Origin: Vitellaria paradoxa
Lineage: Eukaryota > Streptophyta > Magnoliopsida > Ericales > Sapotaceae
Length of the DNA: 64,000 nucleotides
Assembly (NCBI GenBank): GCA_019916065.1
Contig: CM034233.1
Location: forward strand, 5,214,516 to 5,278,515
Direction: 5' to 3'
Shown here: one piece after another, positions 1 through 11,900 of the stretch
Layout of the letters: each line of letters begins with the position of its first letter
Position numbering within the stretch: the stretch's first letter is position 1
Notes under the pieces: model-generated
The model's database searches: none
The model's input: the letters and a program-made list of their open reading frames with translations, nothing else
Told to the model about the DNA's origin: nothing
Position numbers and translations under genes: made by a program

Positions 1-1593
1 GTAAAAACGGTGATAATATTCTATAAAAACAATAGACATGTGTAATAAATAAGAAAATGTTAATTATTCAAATCATAGAATTTCTCAATTATAGCACAAG
101 ATAGTTATTTAGTGTTTGAAGTACGATTTATGAATTTATTAGGGGAAATTTAAAAATAAATGGGAAAACAGCTGGTAATATGTGTATAATTTAGGAGGGT
201 TAAGAGATGAGAAAAATTTTAAGAAAATTCTTAATAAATTTATTTTTATCATTTCTCAAAATTAATGTTTTTCACTTTATTATTTATCATAACTAAATAA
301 ATAATTTAAGTACAAGATATTTCCTTTTGTCAATCAGTCCTCTCCTTCCCCCCAGTGTAGGCCTACCCATAATTTCCTACTCTCCATCCTAATAAAGTAG
401 GAGAAAGGTAAATAAAGACTAAGCAAAATACTGATTCTCACTCCCAAATGGAGAAGACTTTTGGCCTCTCTCCCACTTGTTGATCAAAGTGTAACAAATT
501 TTCTTTACAAAAATTTGTCTTTATCATTCCACAATTTGTTTTTTTCTCATAATTTGTCACTTATCTCGTTTTTATTTTTAAATGGGTAAATTATAAATAT
601 ATATATATATATATATATATAGTAGACTAAATATATCTATATCTATCAACACTTAAAAATTACATTAATTTAACATTAATTTTCTATGATTTTAATAAAA
701 CTTATTTACTTGATACACTTGCCAGAAAATAACTTCCATCAACAAACCGTGCACCAAATTTTAGCAGCCATCTTATTGATTAAGGAGAAATTAGAGACTG
801 TAAAAATGGAATCATAGGACCAAGAAAGAATTTGGCTGCTGCTTATAATTATCATTATGCGCCAGCCAACAAATGCCAATCAAATGTGTTTGGTCGAATA
901 ATTAATTATTGGTCGATCCTGTTCTTCTAAATTTACTAAATTCTTTTATCATTTATTAATTTCATCGCCTTCTTTTTATTCCACCGATTAAAATTTATTT
1001 GAATTGAAACAAATGCACCATTATTTCTTAGTTTTATATTTAAACAAAAATTTTAAATTAATTAAAACAAAGAAGAATTAAAAAAAAAAAATTCCTCTGT
1101 CAAACAGTTTGGGTATTATTAAAATGAGAATAGCTGCTCTCACATATTATCCTAGACTTGTTTCTAACAGATTATAATTATTGAAGCTTGGGAATTAATA
1201 CACTATGATGAGATCATTAGCTTTAATTGGTTTATAACCCAACCCCACTTGTTTGGTGTTTCCACTTCAAATTCAAAACCTAAATTAGCCAACCCCCCTG
1301 GATCATACCTAGTTTCTGGCTTTACTCGTGATCTGTCTTAAAAAAAAAAAAGAACTTTACACATGATCGCAGCACCAAAACATTCTTCATATAAATATGG
1401 GAGATATATACACATATATATGTATCTACAGGGCATGCTATGATTGGTTAAAAGCAAACCAGAGGAATGAGTTCTCTCTCACCCTCTTTACTTCATCCCC
1501 AATCTGTGTCATGGGAACATTGGGAAGTATTCATCAAAATTTATTGTCTTTATTTTTTATTTTTTCCTACAAATAAGCAAATAAAAGAAAAGG

Positions 1594-1632
<39 letters not shown>

Positions 1633-1920
1633 TGAGCTTTTAAGAAAAATAAAATAAAATAAAACAAATAACGTGACAAAAGAATAGAACTCAACTTGGA
1701 TGTTGGATCTCGACATTCCTTTCGTGTTGCTACCTTTTGAGGATATGCTTTAGTTAAATTCAGATGGGCATCTTGCAGACCACTTCTTCCATCTCATCTC
1801 AGCAACGAACCAATGCAACTTCCCGTGTTAGTCGAATTCCTCTTTCGTTTATATATGCTTTGCCACGTTTCCGTGAAAGGGTTTTGATTTTCCAACTTTT
1901 AGGCTCTAACTCTCTCTGAT
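1..1920. other. AT-rich intergenic DNA, 3' flank of the GT92 gene
   Basis: I see no gene here. The stretch is AT-rich, with a (TA)n tract near 597-620 and a (CT)n microsatellite at about 1599-1628. The part nearest 1920 should contain the 3' UTR of the minus-strand GT92 gene. Several minus-strand A-rich motifs could serve as poly(A) signals, but none can be singled out. Confidence 0.6.
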
Positions 1921-3618
1921 TCATCTTTGCCAAGCCATGCGATACCCAGATGGTGATTCAACACCGAACCAAGTCTGCGTTAAATCCTTCAACCGGTCAT
2001 CGTAAACCTCGCAGAATTTCTCCGGCCACCCACGGGGCTCAACGGCAACGTTCCCTAATCCGGGAGTCCTGTCCTTCGATGCAGGGTTCACCGCCTGGGT
2101 CCAATCGGACACATACGCCGACACCCGTCTCCGAAACTTGGCCTTGAACTCCGACCACGCTTGGAACTTGTAGTGATTCACCACCGCCGTCTTCATATTC
2201 AGTTTCTTCACCCTGTAAACGCCCTTCAACTGGAAATGGTGGACAACGTTGAGCAACGAATGGTTAATCGCATCCAATAACACAATCGATTTGTGCCTGT
2301 TGTCGGACCGTCTCCGGCAGTTGTAACCCTGTGTTACTCCGGTGAGCGGGTGCGACTTCTGATTCGACGGCCCAAACTCGTAGCAGCTGATCGTAACTTG
2401 CCCGATCTTTGATGATGATTTTGGCAAGAGAGATTTAAGCATGTGATGTGATGGGTTCGATGAATCGACCCAATTCGGAGAGTAGACGAACTCGTCGACG
2501 TCAACGTACATCATCCATTTGCAGGAGTCCTTGGCGGTGATGGCGCAGTGAGAGAACCCAGCCTCTTGAGTCTTCTGCCATTGCCAAAGCTTCGTGGTCA
2601 CGTTATAGCCCCGTTGGGAAAGATCTGCGACCACTTTCTCTAAATCATCGTCGCTTCCATTGTCGTAGAGAAAGAACTTCTCGACCCCAATCGCCGAGTG
2701 GTACATTACCCACTCTGTCAAGAACTTGGCGACGTCGTAAACCATGGTGCAGGCGCACAATAGCGATTTTGGCTTATCATGAGCTATCTTGCGCGTTGGG
2801 GTGTAGTATGCCACTGAGGGGACCACCAGATTTTGTTCCGGGATTTCGAGCGAGATTTTGATCGCCTCTCCTTCGTCCCAGCCGGAGTTGGAAAGCACCG
2901 TCAGTTCCGGGCGTTGACACCGGAAGACCTCTTGCGTGGACGACGTCACGGCCGTTTTCGCGCCATTAATGACGTCGTCGCCAAACACGCACCTGAACTC
3001 ATTTGGCTCTCGGTTACTGCCCTGGCGATTGTTCAGACCTTTCAAGAACAAGATGACGTCGTTCTCAGTGGAGAGCGAGTCGTATACGAGGAAGTTCCAT
3101 CGGAGCAACTCCGGCTGCAGAGACACAGCCGCGGGTGGATTATCTAGCGATTTCGTCAGAATAGGCTGGCGGAAGGTCGATCGACGGCGTAGACTCTCCG
3201 GAAAGTCGCATTTAAATGTCGCGCGATCTGGAGACCTTAGAAATCCGGCAGGCTTAGCCGGCGAGGTATCGTTGTTTTGGAAGAGGCAGGAGTATTCTCC
3301 GGTCACTGGAGTTTCCAGCGAGACGACAACGAGAACTTCCCATGCTGGAAGCAGAATCGAAACGGATGAGAATGACTCGGGGACAGAGGTGACGTGGCGG
3401 CTGCTCTGGCGGATTGAATCTTCGTCTTCTTGTTCTTCGTGGTGTTCTCGGACAGCAAAATTGACGTTGGGCTGAGGATAGAGACGCACCGTTGGTTGTT
3501 CCCGGAAGAATTCGCCGGAGAATACTGGTCCATAGTGGAAGAGATTGTGATAGAATGAAGCGAAGAAGACCACCATGGCCACGACAGTGATGGCGGCGAC
3601 ACGCGTTCGCCGGGCCAT
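1921..3618 (-). CDS. Glycosyltransferase family 92 (DUF23) type II membrane protein
   Basis: This is an intact single-exon gene of 565 codons, ATG at 3618 and TGA at 1921-1923. Residues 7-27 form one hydrophobic segment after a short basic N-terminus (MARRTR), the arrangement of a type II Golgi membrane protein. The GT92 domain runs from about residue 284 to 500. It begins with a block around LLCACTMVYDVAKFLTEW, continues through FFLYDNGSDDD (316-325), and has the metal-binding DxD-type motif YVDVDEF at 371-377 (D373, D375). A further conserved block is VNHYKFQAWSEF near 480-491. Plant GT92 proteins of about 550-580 residues include uncharacterised At1g27200-like proteins and the GALS galactan beta-1,4-galactosyltransferases. 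This sequence looks more like the uncharacterised group, so the sugar and acceptor are not assigned. The stem region (30-280) holds several Cys residues that may form disulfides. There are no internal stops or frameshifts. Overlapping ORFs on the plus strand are shadows. Confidence 0.93.
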   Translation of the reverse strand: MARRTRVAAITVVAMVVFFASFYHNLFHYGPVFSGEFFREQPTVRLYPQPNVNFAVREHHEEQEDEDSIRQSSRHVTSVPESFSSVSILLPAWEVLVVVSLETPVTGEYSCLFQNNDTSPAKPAGFLRSPDRATFKCDFPESLRRRSTFRQPILTKSLDNPPAAVSLQPELLRWNFLVYDSLSTENDVILFLKGLNNRQGSNREPNEFRCVFGDDVINGAKTAVTSSTQEVFRCQRPELTVLSNSGWDEGEAIKISLEIPEQNLVVPSVAYYTPTRKIAHDKPKSLLCACTMVYDVAKFLTEWVMYHSAIGVEKFFLYDNGSDDDLEKVVADLSQRGYNVTTKLWQWQKTQEAGFSHCAITAKDSCKWMMYVDVDEFVYSPNWVDSSNPSHHMLKSLLPKSSSKIGQVTISCYEFGPSNQKSHPLTGVTQGYNCRRRSDNRHKSIVLLDAINHSLLNVVHHFQLKGVYRVKKLNMKTAVVNHYKFQAWSEFKAKFRRRVSAYVSDWTQAVNPASKDRTPGLGNVAVEPRGWPEKFCEVYDDRLKDLTQTWFGVESPSGYRMAWQR

Positions 3619-3700
3619 TGATCAGTCTGACGGAGCACAGAGAGCGAGAGAGAGAGTCAAAGAAGCAATGTATTCAGAAACATCGAACTGGGGGCGGTCT

Positions 3701-3708
3701 TTTTATAA
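3701..3708 (-). promoter_or_regulatory. TATA box of the GT92 gene
   Basis: On the minus strand this reads TTATAAAA, about 85-90 bp upstream of the ATG at 3618. That spacing allows a transcription start near 3670 and a short leader. A GA-rich run (gagcgagagagagag) lies in the presumed leader at about 3635-3655. The call rests on motif and position only. Confidence 0.55.
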
Positions 3709-3759
3709 ATGAAGTTTAAGGCTTTGAGCGCTGATTCGAATTCCTTTCCCTTTCCTTTC

Positions 3760-6385
3760 TTTTTTCGGATTTTATTTTGTAATCGGATTCATTGACATTG
3801 CGTGTGATCTTAAATATGACGTGTTACCAGTGCAGGTCGAGAGGAATAATTTTAATGAAATTGGGGGCTGCTTAGTTGTTTGCGTGTCCTTTTCTTTTCC
3901 CCGTTGGAAAAAAGCGTGACTAATTACTACCCCGCATCTTACTTTGTGTTCAAAGGGCTGGTAACACGTGTTAATAAAACTCGGTTGCATGTAGTTTTGG
4001 TGTTGTGAATCTCAGTCCACCCAAGGCGTTCTACTTCATTTTCGGCAAAATTTTACACCGTAATAATATTGCTTATATTTTTAAAATTTTTAATTCACCA
4101 TTTTAGAATAATATCTATATAATAAATTAATTCAAAATTTTTAATTCAAAATATTTTTAGCTACTAGATTTGTTTAATGATAAGAATTACTTTTCTTCTC
4201 TACTTTTGTTGTATTTTTTGAACACTTCACATGTAATAACACTCTCTCATTCTTTTCATGTTTTTTTAATTTTTTTTATAAATTTTTTAAATTAATATTT
4301 TAAAAATAGGATAATATTTTTAGTAAATAATAAAAATTTACACATTTATTAAATAAAATCAAATAAAAACTTTTTATTTAAAAAATTTGATATTTAGAAT
4401 TTAATTTTCTTTAAAAGTTTCTTAAGAGATAAATATTTAAATTAAAATTTCAATTTTAATATACATAAATTTAAAATTTTTAAATATATACATTTTTACA
4501 CTTTTGTGTCATCTATATAATAAGGCTCAAGAATTTGAGTTTGAGATGTTTTCAACCGTTGAATTTATTCAATGGCTAATATTATTTTATTCTATCCATT
4601 TTACTTGTTTTTCAATCATTTTGCATGGAAACACACTTTTTTTTTATAATTTTTTGAATTTTTTTTATAAAAGTTTTAAATTAATATCTTTAAAAATATA
4701 ATAATATTTAAAATTTTACATATTTATTAAACACTGTATGAGTATGAACCTATTAGACAAAATCAATTAAAATTTTTTTATTTTTATTTTTTTTAAAGTT
4801 ATTATTTAAATTTTAATCTTCTTTAAAAATTTCTTAAAAATAAATATTTAATTTTAATGTACATAATACTCAAAATAAGTATTTAAAATTTACATTTAAG
4901 CTATTCGCAGGCCAAGTTATGTCTCCGTGCTTTTGGACACAAGTAATTCCCAGTATATAAGATATGATGTAGAATAGATGGTCATAAATGGGGGCATATT
5001 TAAAATTTTCACTGAGAGAGCATCAAACATCTAAAAAGACGAAAATGAATTATGTCGGGATTAAGAGTAAGAGAAAGATAATGTTACTTTTAGAGAGATA
5101 AAAAGTTATTCTTAAATATCAAATACGTTAATATATTTTTCATAACTTAATAATTTAAGTAGGCCTTTTTAACAATACTTGAGGTTTACTGAGATGTCAT
5201 TCGTTATCAAAAAATATAATTATTATTAATTAAGCATTATTGTTTATAAAATTCATTATGCTGTATGTTACATTTGCTGATATTGTGCACAAAATATTTA
5301 ATAATATAGTGGGAGAATGCACTTTATTCTATAAAAAAAATATTTAAGTTTGTTTCTTGTAAGTTCTTTTATTTTAAAAAATTTTAAGTAAATCTTAATT
5401 TTTTTAACAATACCAAAATACTCCAATTTTAAATTAATTATAATTTTTTAAAGTTAAAATACTAGGAGTATATATATATATATAACTTTACACTCCGTTT
5501 GAAAACATTTCACTTTTAAAATTGATTTGATTTTAAAATAAAGAACTGATTTAATTTGATAAATAAAATTTTATATTTATAACACATTTTGAATTTAAAA
5601 ATTAAATTAATTTGATTTAAAAATATTAAATTTGACTATACTAATAAAAAATAAAAAATATCGTAAATACGACATAGAAGGATAAATTTATCTATTACTT
5701 AAGTGGTTTAAAAAATAGTGATTTCTTCTCAAATTTGATCTTAATATTGGATTATTAACTCCATTCAGTTAAATTGCCACAAGGTAAAACAATTTTTTTT
5801 TTTAAAGGTCACAAGGTAAAACAATAGATTGAATTAATTTGACTAGTCAGCTAACTTTGATATCCGCATGTAGTGGGATTATGATCTGAGTTTTTGGCCA
5901 TAATTAATAATATTTTTTTTGAAAAAATAATTTCCAATAAATCTAATTCTTAAAATCTCTCTTTCTCTATCTCTCTTGCATATATTTTACCACGTTTAAG
6001 GTGCGAATTGGGTGCTATGTTTGGATTTTAAAAATTTATTTTTTTATTGAATTAAAGTTAGAAATGTGTACGCATCATTTTAAAAGCAAATTACAAAAAA
6101 TAAAAAAGAGTTTAATTTTAATAAAGATTGAAATTCACTCCTCATATTAAATTTGTGATAAAAAAATAAAAGAGAAATAGTTTGAGAATTACAAAATTAG
6201 AAACAATTAAATAAAAAAAATTAATTTGTGATTAAATTTATTTTATTTTCATGTATTGTTTAATTCACTAAACAAACATATACATATATAAGATATGATA
6301 TTTTATATTTCTTCTTTTTTCCTCTTTATTTAAAAAATTTACAAATAATTGAAATAATAAATTAATTTATTATTAAAAACACACT
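3760..6385. other. AT-rich intergenic DNA with a dispersed repeat family
   Basis: No gene is supported. Blocks at about 4080-4350 and 4500-4870 resemble each other and also 7020-7480, 32120-32300, 45800-45960 and 60500-60770. The shared core runs roughly from tttgtgtcatctatataat through a segment like ttgaatttattcaatggcta. This is an old dispersed repeat, class unknown. The ORF at 4504-4701 lies inside it and looks spurious. Confidence 0.5.
5778..5824 (-). mobile_element. Micro-retroposon insertion with 15-bp target duplication
   Basis: The 15-mer cacaaggtaaaacaa occurs perfectly at 5778-5792 and 5810-5824. Between the copies are 17 bases: 11 T followed by aaaggt. This is the structure of a poly(A)-tailed retroposon on the minus strand so 5'-truncated that only six bases and the tail remain. 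The same aaaggt end is seen in the insertion at 46161-46204. Confidence 0.75.
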
Positions 6386-6410
6386 CCCCCCCCCCCCCGG
6401 GGGGCGGGGG
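6386..6410. repeat. Poly(C)/poly(G) inverted tract
   Basis: About 13 C run directly into GGGGGG, one C, then GGGGG, so the tract can fold back on itself. Homopolymers like this are also prone to sequencing and assembly error, so the exact length is uncertain. Confidence 0.6.
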
Positions 6411-6419
6411 AAAATCTAA

Positions 6420-7762
6420 TCTGCAGTTAGCTATATAATTTTTTCTACTTTAATAAAACTCAAAACTTGATTTCCACTTTTAAATTGACTGATAAGCCAA
6501 CCGATCACATAAAAAAGTGTAACCAACAAGGAAAACCGCATAATGAAGCAACCCTTTTTTCTATGATTATTAATTTTTTTTTTTACCAACCTTCACCAAA
6601 TAAAAAAAAAAAAAGAGAGAGGGAAAGAAACACGGCAAACATAAAAGGAAAACAAAAGCCATGGGGATTATTTGATAATACCACCACAGAAACCAAACTG
6701 TCACAAAATATGTTTGGATAGGATTTGATAATGTATACATATTAGCAATTGCTCGAAGGCACATAAATATAATTTAACGTGTAAATAATTTAAATTCAAA
6801 TTTATATAGCAGATTTATATAAAAAGTGAAAAAATAATCTATAAAAATAAAAATCATTAATCAAAATAGATTAAAGTGTAAAATTTTATTAAAATTACAA
6901 ATATTATAACATTTTTTAAAATATTAATTTAAAATCTTTTATGTAAAAAGTATTCAAAAAAATATGGGAAGAGTAAGAAAAAAATAAAAATAATCCTGAC
7001 CATTAGCAAATTTAACAGTTAAAAATATCTCACGTGTTATTTATATAACAAGGAAGTTTAAAAGTTTGAATTTGAGATATTTTTGGTCTTTGAATTTACA
7101 GAATGACTAAGATTATTTTTATTTTTCCCTTACTCTTCTCATATTTCTTTACTACTTTGTAGATAAAATATTTGAAATTAATATTTAAAAAAATGCAAGC
7201 ATACACTTTTTACACTTTGTGTCATTTATATAATAGAGAATTTTAAAATTTTGAATTAAAATATTTTCAACTGTTAAATTTGTTAAATGGTTATGATTAT
7301 TTTTCTTTTTCTCTCACTCTTCCCATATTTTTTTTGAATACTTTTTACATAAAATATTTTAAATTAATATTTAAAAAATATTATAACATTTGTAATAAAT
7401 AATAAAATTTTCACCTTATTCTTTTTTATTAATGATTTTTATTTTTACAGGTTATTTTTGCACTTTTTATGTAAGTTTATTTTGTAAATTGAAATTTGAG
7501 TTATTTATATGCCAAATTATATTTTTGTGTTTTCAAATACGGGTAATTGCTGGTTATATAAATAACACGTAATGTAAAATGTATGTATTTAAAATTTAAG
7601 TTTTAAGCATATTAAAATTAAAAATTTAATTTAAATATTTACTTTTAATAAAATTTTTAGAAATTTAAAATTTAATTATATTTTTTAAATAGAAAATTTT
7701 AATTGACTTTATCTAGTAGGTATCCATATCTTATTCAATAATAATTTGTATAATTTTACAAA

Positions 7763-7798
<36 letters not shown>

Positions 7799-7830
7799 TA
7801 AATTTCAAAATTCAAATTCAAATTCAAATG
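6420..7830. other. AT-rich intergenic DNA with repeated blocks
   Basis: No gene is supported. Two tandem-like copies of the dispersed repeat noted at 4500 lie at about 7020-7200 and 7190-7480 and share tacactttttacactttgtg-like and tatataata segments. A (TA)n tract sits at about 7767-7794. The short ORFs near 6467-6764 run through low-complexity DNA. Confidence 0.45.
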
Positions 7831-8091
7831 ACACGTTTGATTATATAAGTATATAATAAGTGACGACGTAGTAAAATTTTAGTGATGACTGGGACAAATG
7901 TCAAATTAAATAGTGTGTTTTATTATATAGATAATAAGTGATGGCATGATGAACTTTAGTAATAAGTAGAACAAAATGTTAAATCAAAAGATGTGTTTTA
8001 TTATATAGATAACAAGTGATGATGTGGCGAAACTTTAGTAATTATTGGGATAAATATCAAATCAAATAACGTGTTTTATTATATAGATATA
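7831..8091. repeat. Minisatellite, about 3.3 copies of a 78-83 bp unit
   Basis: Successive units start near 7831, 7914 and 7992, with a partial fourth at 8070. Each carries gttttattatatagata-like and aagtgatg..tgg/atga sequence, then ctttagtaat and a t-gg/ga-acaaat segment. The array ends at the boundary of the Helitron-like element at 8095. Tandem arrays next to or inside non-autonomous Helitrons are common in plants. Confidence 0.75.
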
Positions 8092-8094
8092 TAC

Positions 8095-8603
8095 TAGCAA
8101 TAACTCGTACTTGTGGCATTCTATACAAAATTAGTATTAAATTTCTTACATAGTTGAAATTTTGGACAAAAAGTTCAAATCAAAAAAATTATGATAATTC
8201 ATGAATTTTAAATTTTTTTTTCAAAACTTTAAACCCTAATAATTACTACATATGTTTTGATTTTTCTACAATTAATTTTTAATAAGTACAGTAAAAAAAT
8301 ATAAATTATAATACTTTAATTTGGAATGTTTAATTTCTTTAAATTCATAATTGCGCGGAATTTAAATTGACAGTTTTGATTTGCATATGATCCCTACCTT
8401 TAAAATATGGTAAAATTTAAAATGTCAAAGCCATTTTATGAGGTAGATGGTAGTGGGATCTACTAAAATAAAAATTGAGCAAAAAGTTTAAAATATAAAA
8501 ATGATCTCAATTATTGAATGAAAGAAAAAATAATTCTTAACCGTTAGATATTAATTTGTGAGAGAGATATTTTTAAAAATCATCATGTTTTATTATATAA
8601 GTA
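8095..8603 (-). mobile_element. Helitron-like non-autonomous element, copy 1
   Basis: This block shares long colinear similarity with 22190-22690, including aaaaagttcaaatcaaaaaa and an atgatctcaattattgaatg segment, so it is a dispersed element. Read on the minus strand, the end near 8095 gives CTAG followed by T (the 3' CTRR type), and the other end begins with a TATATAATAAAACATG-like sequence that resembles plant Helitron 5' ends. The terminal hairpin is weak, so the class is inferred. No Rep/helicase coding sequence is present. Confidence 0.5.
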
Positions 8604-9140
8604 TTTTTTTATTAGTTTAGTTAGTATCAACTAGTTTTTAATAATATATTATTTTAATCATTATTATTAGTTAAATATTTTGATAAAATTACTTGTGTTT
8701 TAGTAATTTCGACTAGCCTCTATACTATAAATTTGTCGTTGAAACACAAAAGGTCTTTAAAAAAAACCTTAGAGATCCAGAAGCAATTCACTCTATTTTT
8801 TTTTTAATTTGTAATAAATACTAAATTGAATCATGATGTGACGTCTAGATTACTAGTGTAAAAAAATGTCCTTACGAAGTATATCAAATTAATTTGAACT
8901 TTTAAACTTTTGGTAACTCAATCCTTAATAAAAAGGTAATTTAATTACATGTTTAAGTAATTAGGCAAACATATATATTTATATATTTATTTATGATCGG
9001 AATGTTGAGAATGAAGGTTATGGTTAGGCAAGAAGCAATTGGCAATAGGCTAAAAAGTCTAGTCTTTTGTTCCCTAATAAAAAAAATTTATAATTATTTA
9101 GTTGTTGCCAACCTCCAAACCCGCCAACAACGACCCAAAG

Positions 9141-9182
<42 letters not shown>

Positions 9183-9288
9183 AATAAATAAGAAATATAA
9201 AATTACCACTTAATTACCTTCAAATTGTGTTTTCTCTTTAATAATATAGTTGTTGCCAACCTCCGAACCCGCCAACAACGACCCAAAG

Positions 9289-9336
<48 letters not shown>

Positions 9337-10690
9337 AATAAATAAATAAATAAGAAATATAAAATTATAGGCGCCACTAAACTTTGATTTTTGGTAGAAA
9401 TACATAATAATAATAATAGTATGTTTCCAAAAATCAAGACTAAATAATAAAATATTTTCAAATAATTAGAAGACATCTTTTAATTAAATAGTTTAAGGTT
9501 GCTTTCTATTCCAAGAAATTTAGTACTAACTATTTGAGGTGAATTGTTCGAATATAATTTTCTTAACTTAGAGGAAAAATTTCATCACGAGCTTAAATAA
9601 TTTGACATATTTACAAAAACACTAATCATTTGAAATTTTTGTAGTAGATACTATCATTTTAGAAATGAAAAACCTTCAATGGCAATTATTAGAAGATTAT
9701 ATAAATTAATTATTTTTTTACTTATATTTTAATCTCAAATTTAAATTCACAAAAAAATAAAAAAATACTTATTTATTGAAAATTTTTATCAGAATTAATT
9801 GTCAAAATAATGTGGTAATAATATTTTTAAAATCAAAAACTATCTTAATAAAAATTTTAATTTGACATGATAAATATAAAAAAATGCTTATAATAATATT
9901 TTAATAATTACTTGTCATAATTTTAAATTTTTAGGAGTAATATAACGTTGCTCAATAAACAATTAGTCTGGTCAACACAACGCAGCAAGGCTTGACCCAG
10001 ATGGCCGAACCATGTTCCATATTCCAATTTAAAAAAAAATAAAAAGGGCGTGGACTGTGGCTTTACAGCCAATGAGCCACACTCTTTCCCAGCCATTTGG
10101 TTAGGTCCTTCAACTGCACACAAAGGTCATCCCTGTTCAGAAGTGTTTAGTTGATTAAAATTAATTAAAATTTATTAATTTTATATATTTTTAAAATAAA
10201 TTTTATTATATATTAATTTTATATTAAATTTTTATACTTTTATTATATTTTTTATTAAATTTTTACCGACTAAACATCGTAAAGTTTACTTAAATATGCC
10301 ACATTCTACCACCGCCTCGTGAGTTGCCCACAAAGAAGAGAAAAAAAAAAAAAAGCTGATTTTTGTCCTTTAATTGTTTCTGAAGTTAGCTCACGTGTCG
10401 TTTAATCCGCTTTCTATTTATCGAGAAAATATCCGGTGTGGCAACTACGCTGCCCCGTTAATTACCACCCAAAAAAAAAAAAAAAAAATACGCTGCCTCA
10501 TCGGTACAGTTCGATACACCAAATTAATAACACGAAGACACTTTTATACGTATTAAAAAAATAATTATAAAATAACATATTTAATTTTAAACAAAAAATT
10601 TAAATTTAATATCGTGGCGATGATTAGGAGTTAAGATATGCATATAATTTTATTTTATTAATTTGTTATATCCGGTCATGTATCATAGCG
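8604..10690. other. AT-rich intergenic DNA without a supported gene
   Basis: Apart from the duplicated TAA-rich block at 9099-9365, I see nothing coding. The minus-strand ORFs at 9024-9209 and 9210-9476 translate TAA/ATA repeats into Ile/Leu runs and are spurious. A less AT-rich patch at about 9960-10130 has no recognised similarity. Confidence 0.5.
9099..9365. repeat. Tandem duplication of a (TAA)n-bearing block
   Basis: Two copies (about 9099-9247 and 9248-9365) share gttgttgccaacctcc, cccgccaacaacgaccc, a long (ATA)n(TAAA)n tract and aagaaatataaaatta. The linker segment ttaccttcaaattgtg at about 9216-9231 occurs again at about 11981-11996, so part of the block is dispersed. Confidence 0.75.
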
Positions 10691-10699
10691 AATTCAGGA

Positions 10700-11150
10700 T
10701 TTTGTTACAGTGGGGTCAAGTCTATAAATAAAGGCAATGTACTTGATTTATGAATAATCTGTTCTGAGATATATATTTTATGGGGACAAAAGGACAAAAA
10801 TACTTCAAAAATTATATTATTTTCTAAAGAAGTTTTGCTTCCAATGGGGGCAAAACTTGTAAATTGCTTTAGGTATATGGACAATTTGTTTTGAAATATA
10901 TATTTTATAAGGGTAAAAATATAAAAATATCACAAAAATTATACTATTTTTTAAAGAAATTTTGCTTCCAGTGGGGCAAAACTTGTAAATTGTTTAAAGT
11001 ATAGGGACAATTTATTTTGAAAGGTATATTTTATCGGGGCAAAAGTATAAAAATATCTCAAAAATTATATTATTTTCTACAAAAATTTTACTTCTAGTGA
11101 GGTCAAGTGACTCCCCTTGCTCCTATGTGCATCCACCCATAGTCATGTAG
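10700..11150. repeat. Three-copy tandem repeat, about 125-bp period
   Basis: Three successive units each contain a gggg-caa(a)act/agt segment, a tatggacaattt-like segment, an atatattttat..ggggaca/caaaa segment and ttatattattttcta followed by ttttgcttc. The array ends with gtcaagtgactcccct and tgtgcatccaccc. The copies are diverged, so the array is old. I do not recognise its source. Confidence 0.7.
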
Positions 11151-11619
11151 CATCACCGTTACATTAAAAAATTTTCTTCATTTTATTACTCTTTAAAAAT
11201 ATTTAAACCGTCTAATTGAAGAAATTAAATTATAGAATATAAGTAATTCCGTGAGGTTATCTATAAGATTGATACAATGACTCCGTTTGAAGCATTTCTT
11301 TTTTCTTTAAAATTCAAAATTTGTACTCATTGCATAAATTACAAAAAAAATTTTTACTCACAGCACGTGTAACTTTTACAAATTTAAATTTAAACACCTC
11401 TAAATACTCATAACATAAAATTATTATTATTATTATTGTTGTTATTGTTTAGTGGGTAAAATACAAAATAAAAAAAAAACCCTTTAAATAACGAAGAAAA
11501 ACTAATCAAGAAATAAGTGATACCCTATCGAGGAATAGACCATTCCGTGAAAAGAGGCTAAAATGAAATATGATAAAATTTAGGGGCCTACCTCACCATA
11601 TTTCTTATGGAAGATAGAT

Positions 11620-11900
11620 TTAGGGTGTGTTTGGGAGTGAAATTTTTAAAATTTTTTGACATTTTTTACAAACATTGTTAAATGTAAATTTTTATGTGTT
11701 TGGTAAAATAAATAAAAGTTTTTAGCAATTTTTTGATGTTAAGTAAAAAATTTGACAACTTTTAGGAACATTTAATTGTTTGATAAAAATTTTTAGTTGT
11801 TTAATAAAAAAGTTAAAAAAATTTTTAAAAATTTTTAGTAACTTTTGAGCCAAAACAAATAAAAATTACTATTTTTTTTTCGCTTCCGCACGCACCCTTA
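11620..11900. mobile_element. Tourist-like MITE with TTA target duplication
   Basis: The element spans 11623-11897 (275 bp). It starts GGGTGTGTTTGGGAGTG and ends CTTCCGCACGCACCC, giving imperfect terminal inverted repeats. It is flanked by TTA at 11620-11622 and 11898-11900. A 3-bp TTA duplication is the mark of PIF/Harbinger (Tourist) elements. The interior is AT-rich and non-coding. Confidence 0.75.

Noticed and set aside
1950..3475. Plus-strand ORFs opposite the GT92 gene (1950-2147, 2833-3147, 2936-3475)
   Set aside because: They are antisense shadows of an intact, conserved minus-strand gene and show no domain of their own.
7831..8091. The regularly repeated 78-83 bp units as a CRISPR-like array
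   Set aside because: Repeats are contiguous and diverged without unique spacers, in a plant nuclear context, so this is a minisatellite.
9024..9476. Minus-strand ORFs with long Ile/Leu runs resembling membrane proteins
   Set aside because: The hydrophobic runs are translations of (TAA)n/(TAAA)n microsatellite DNA.
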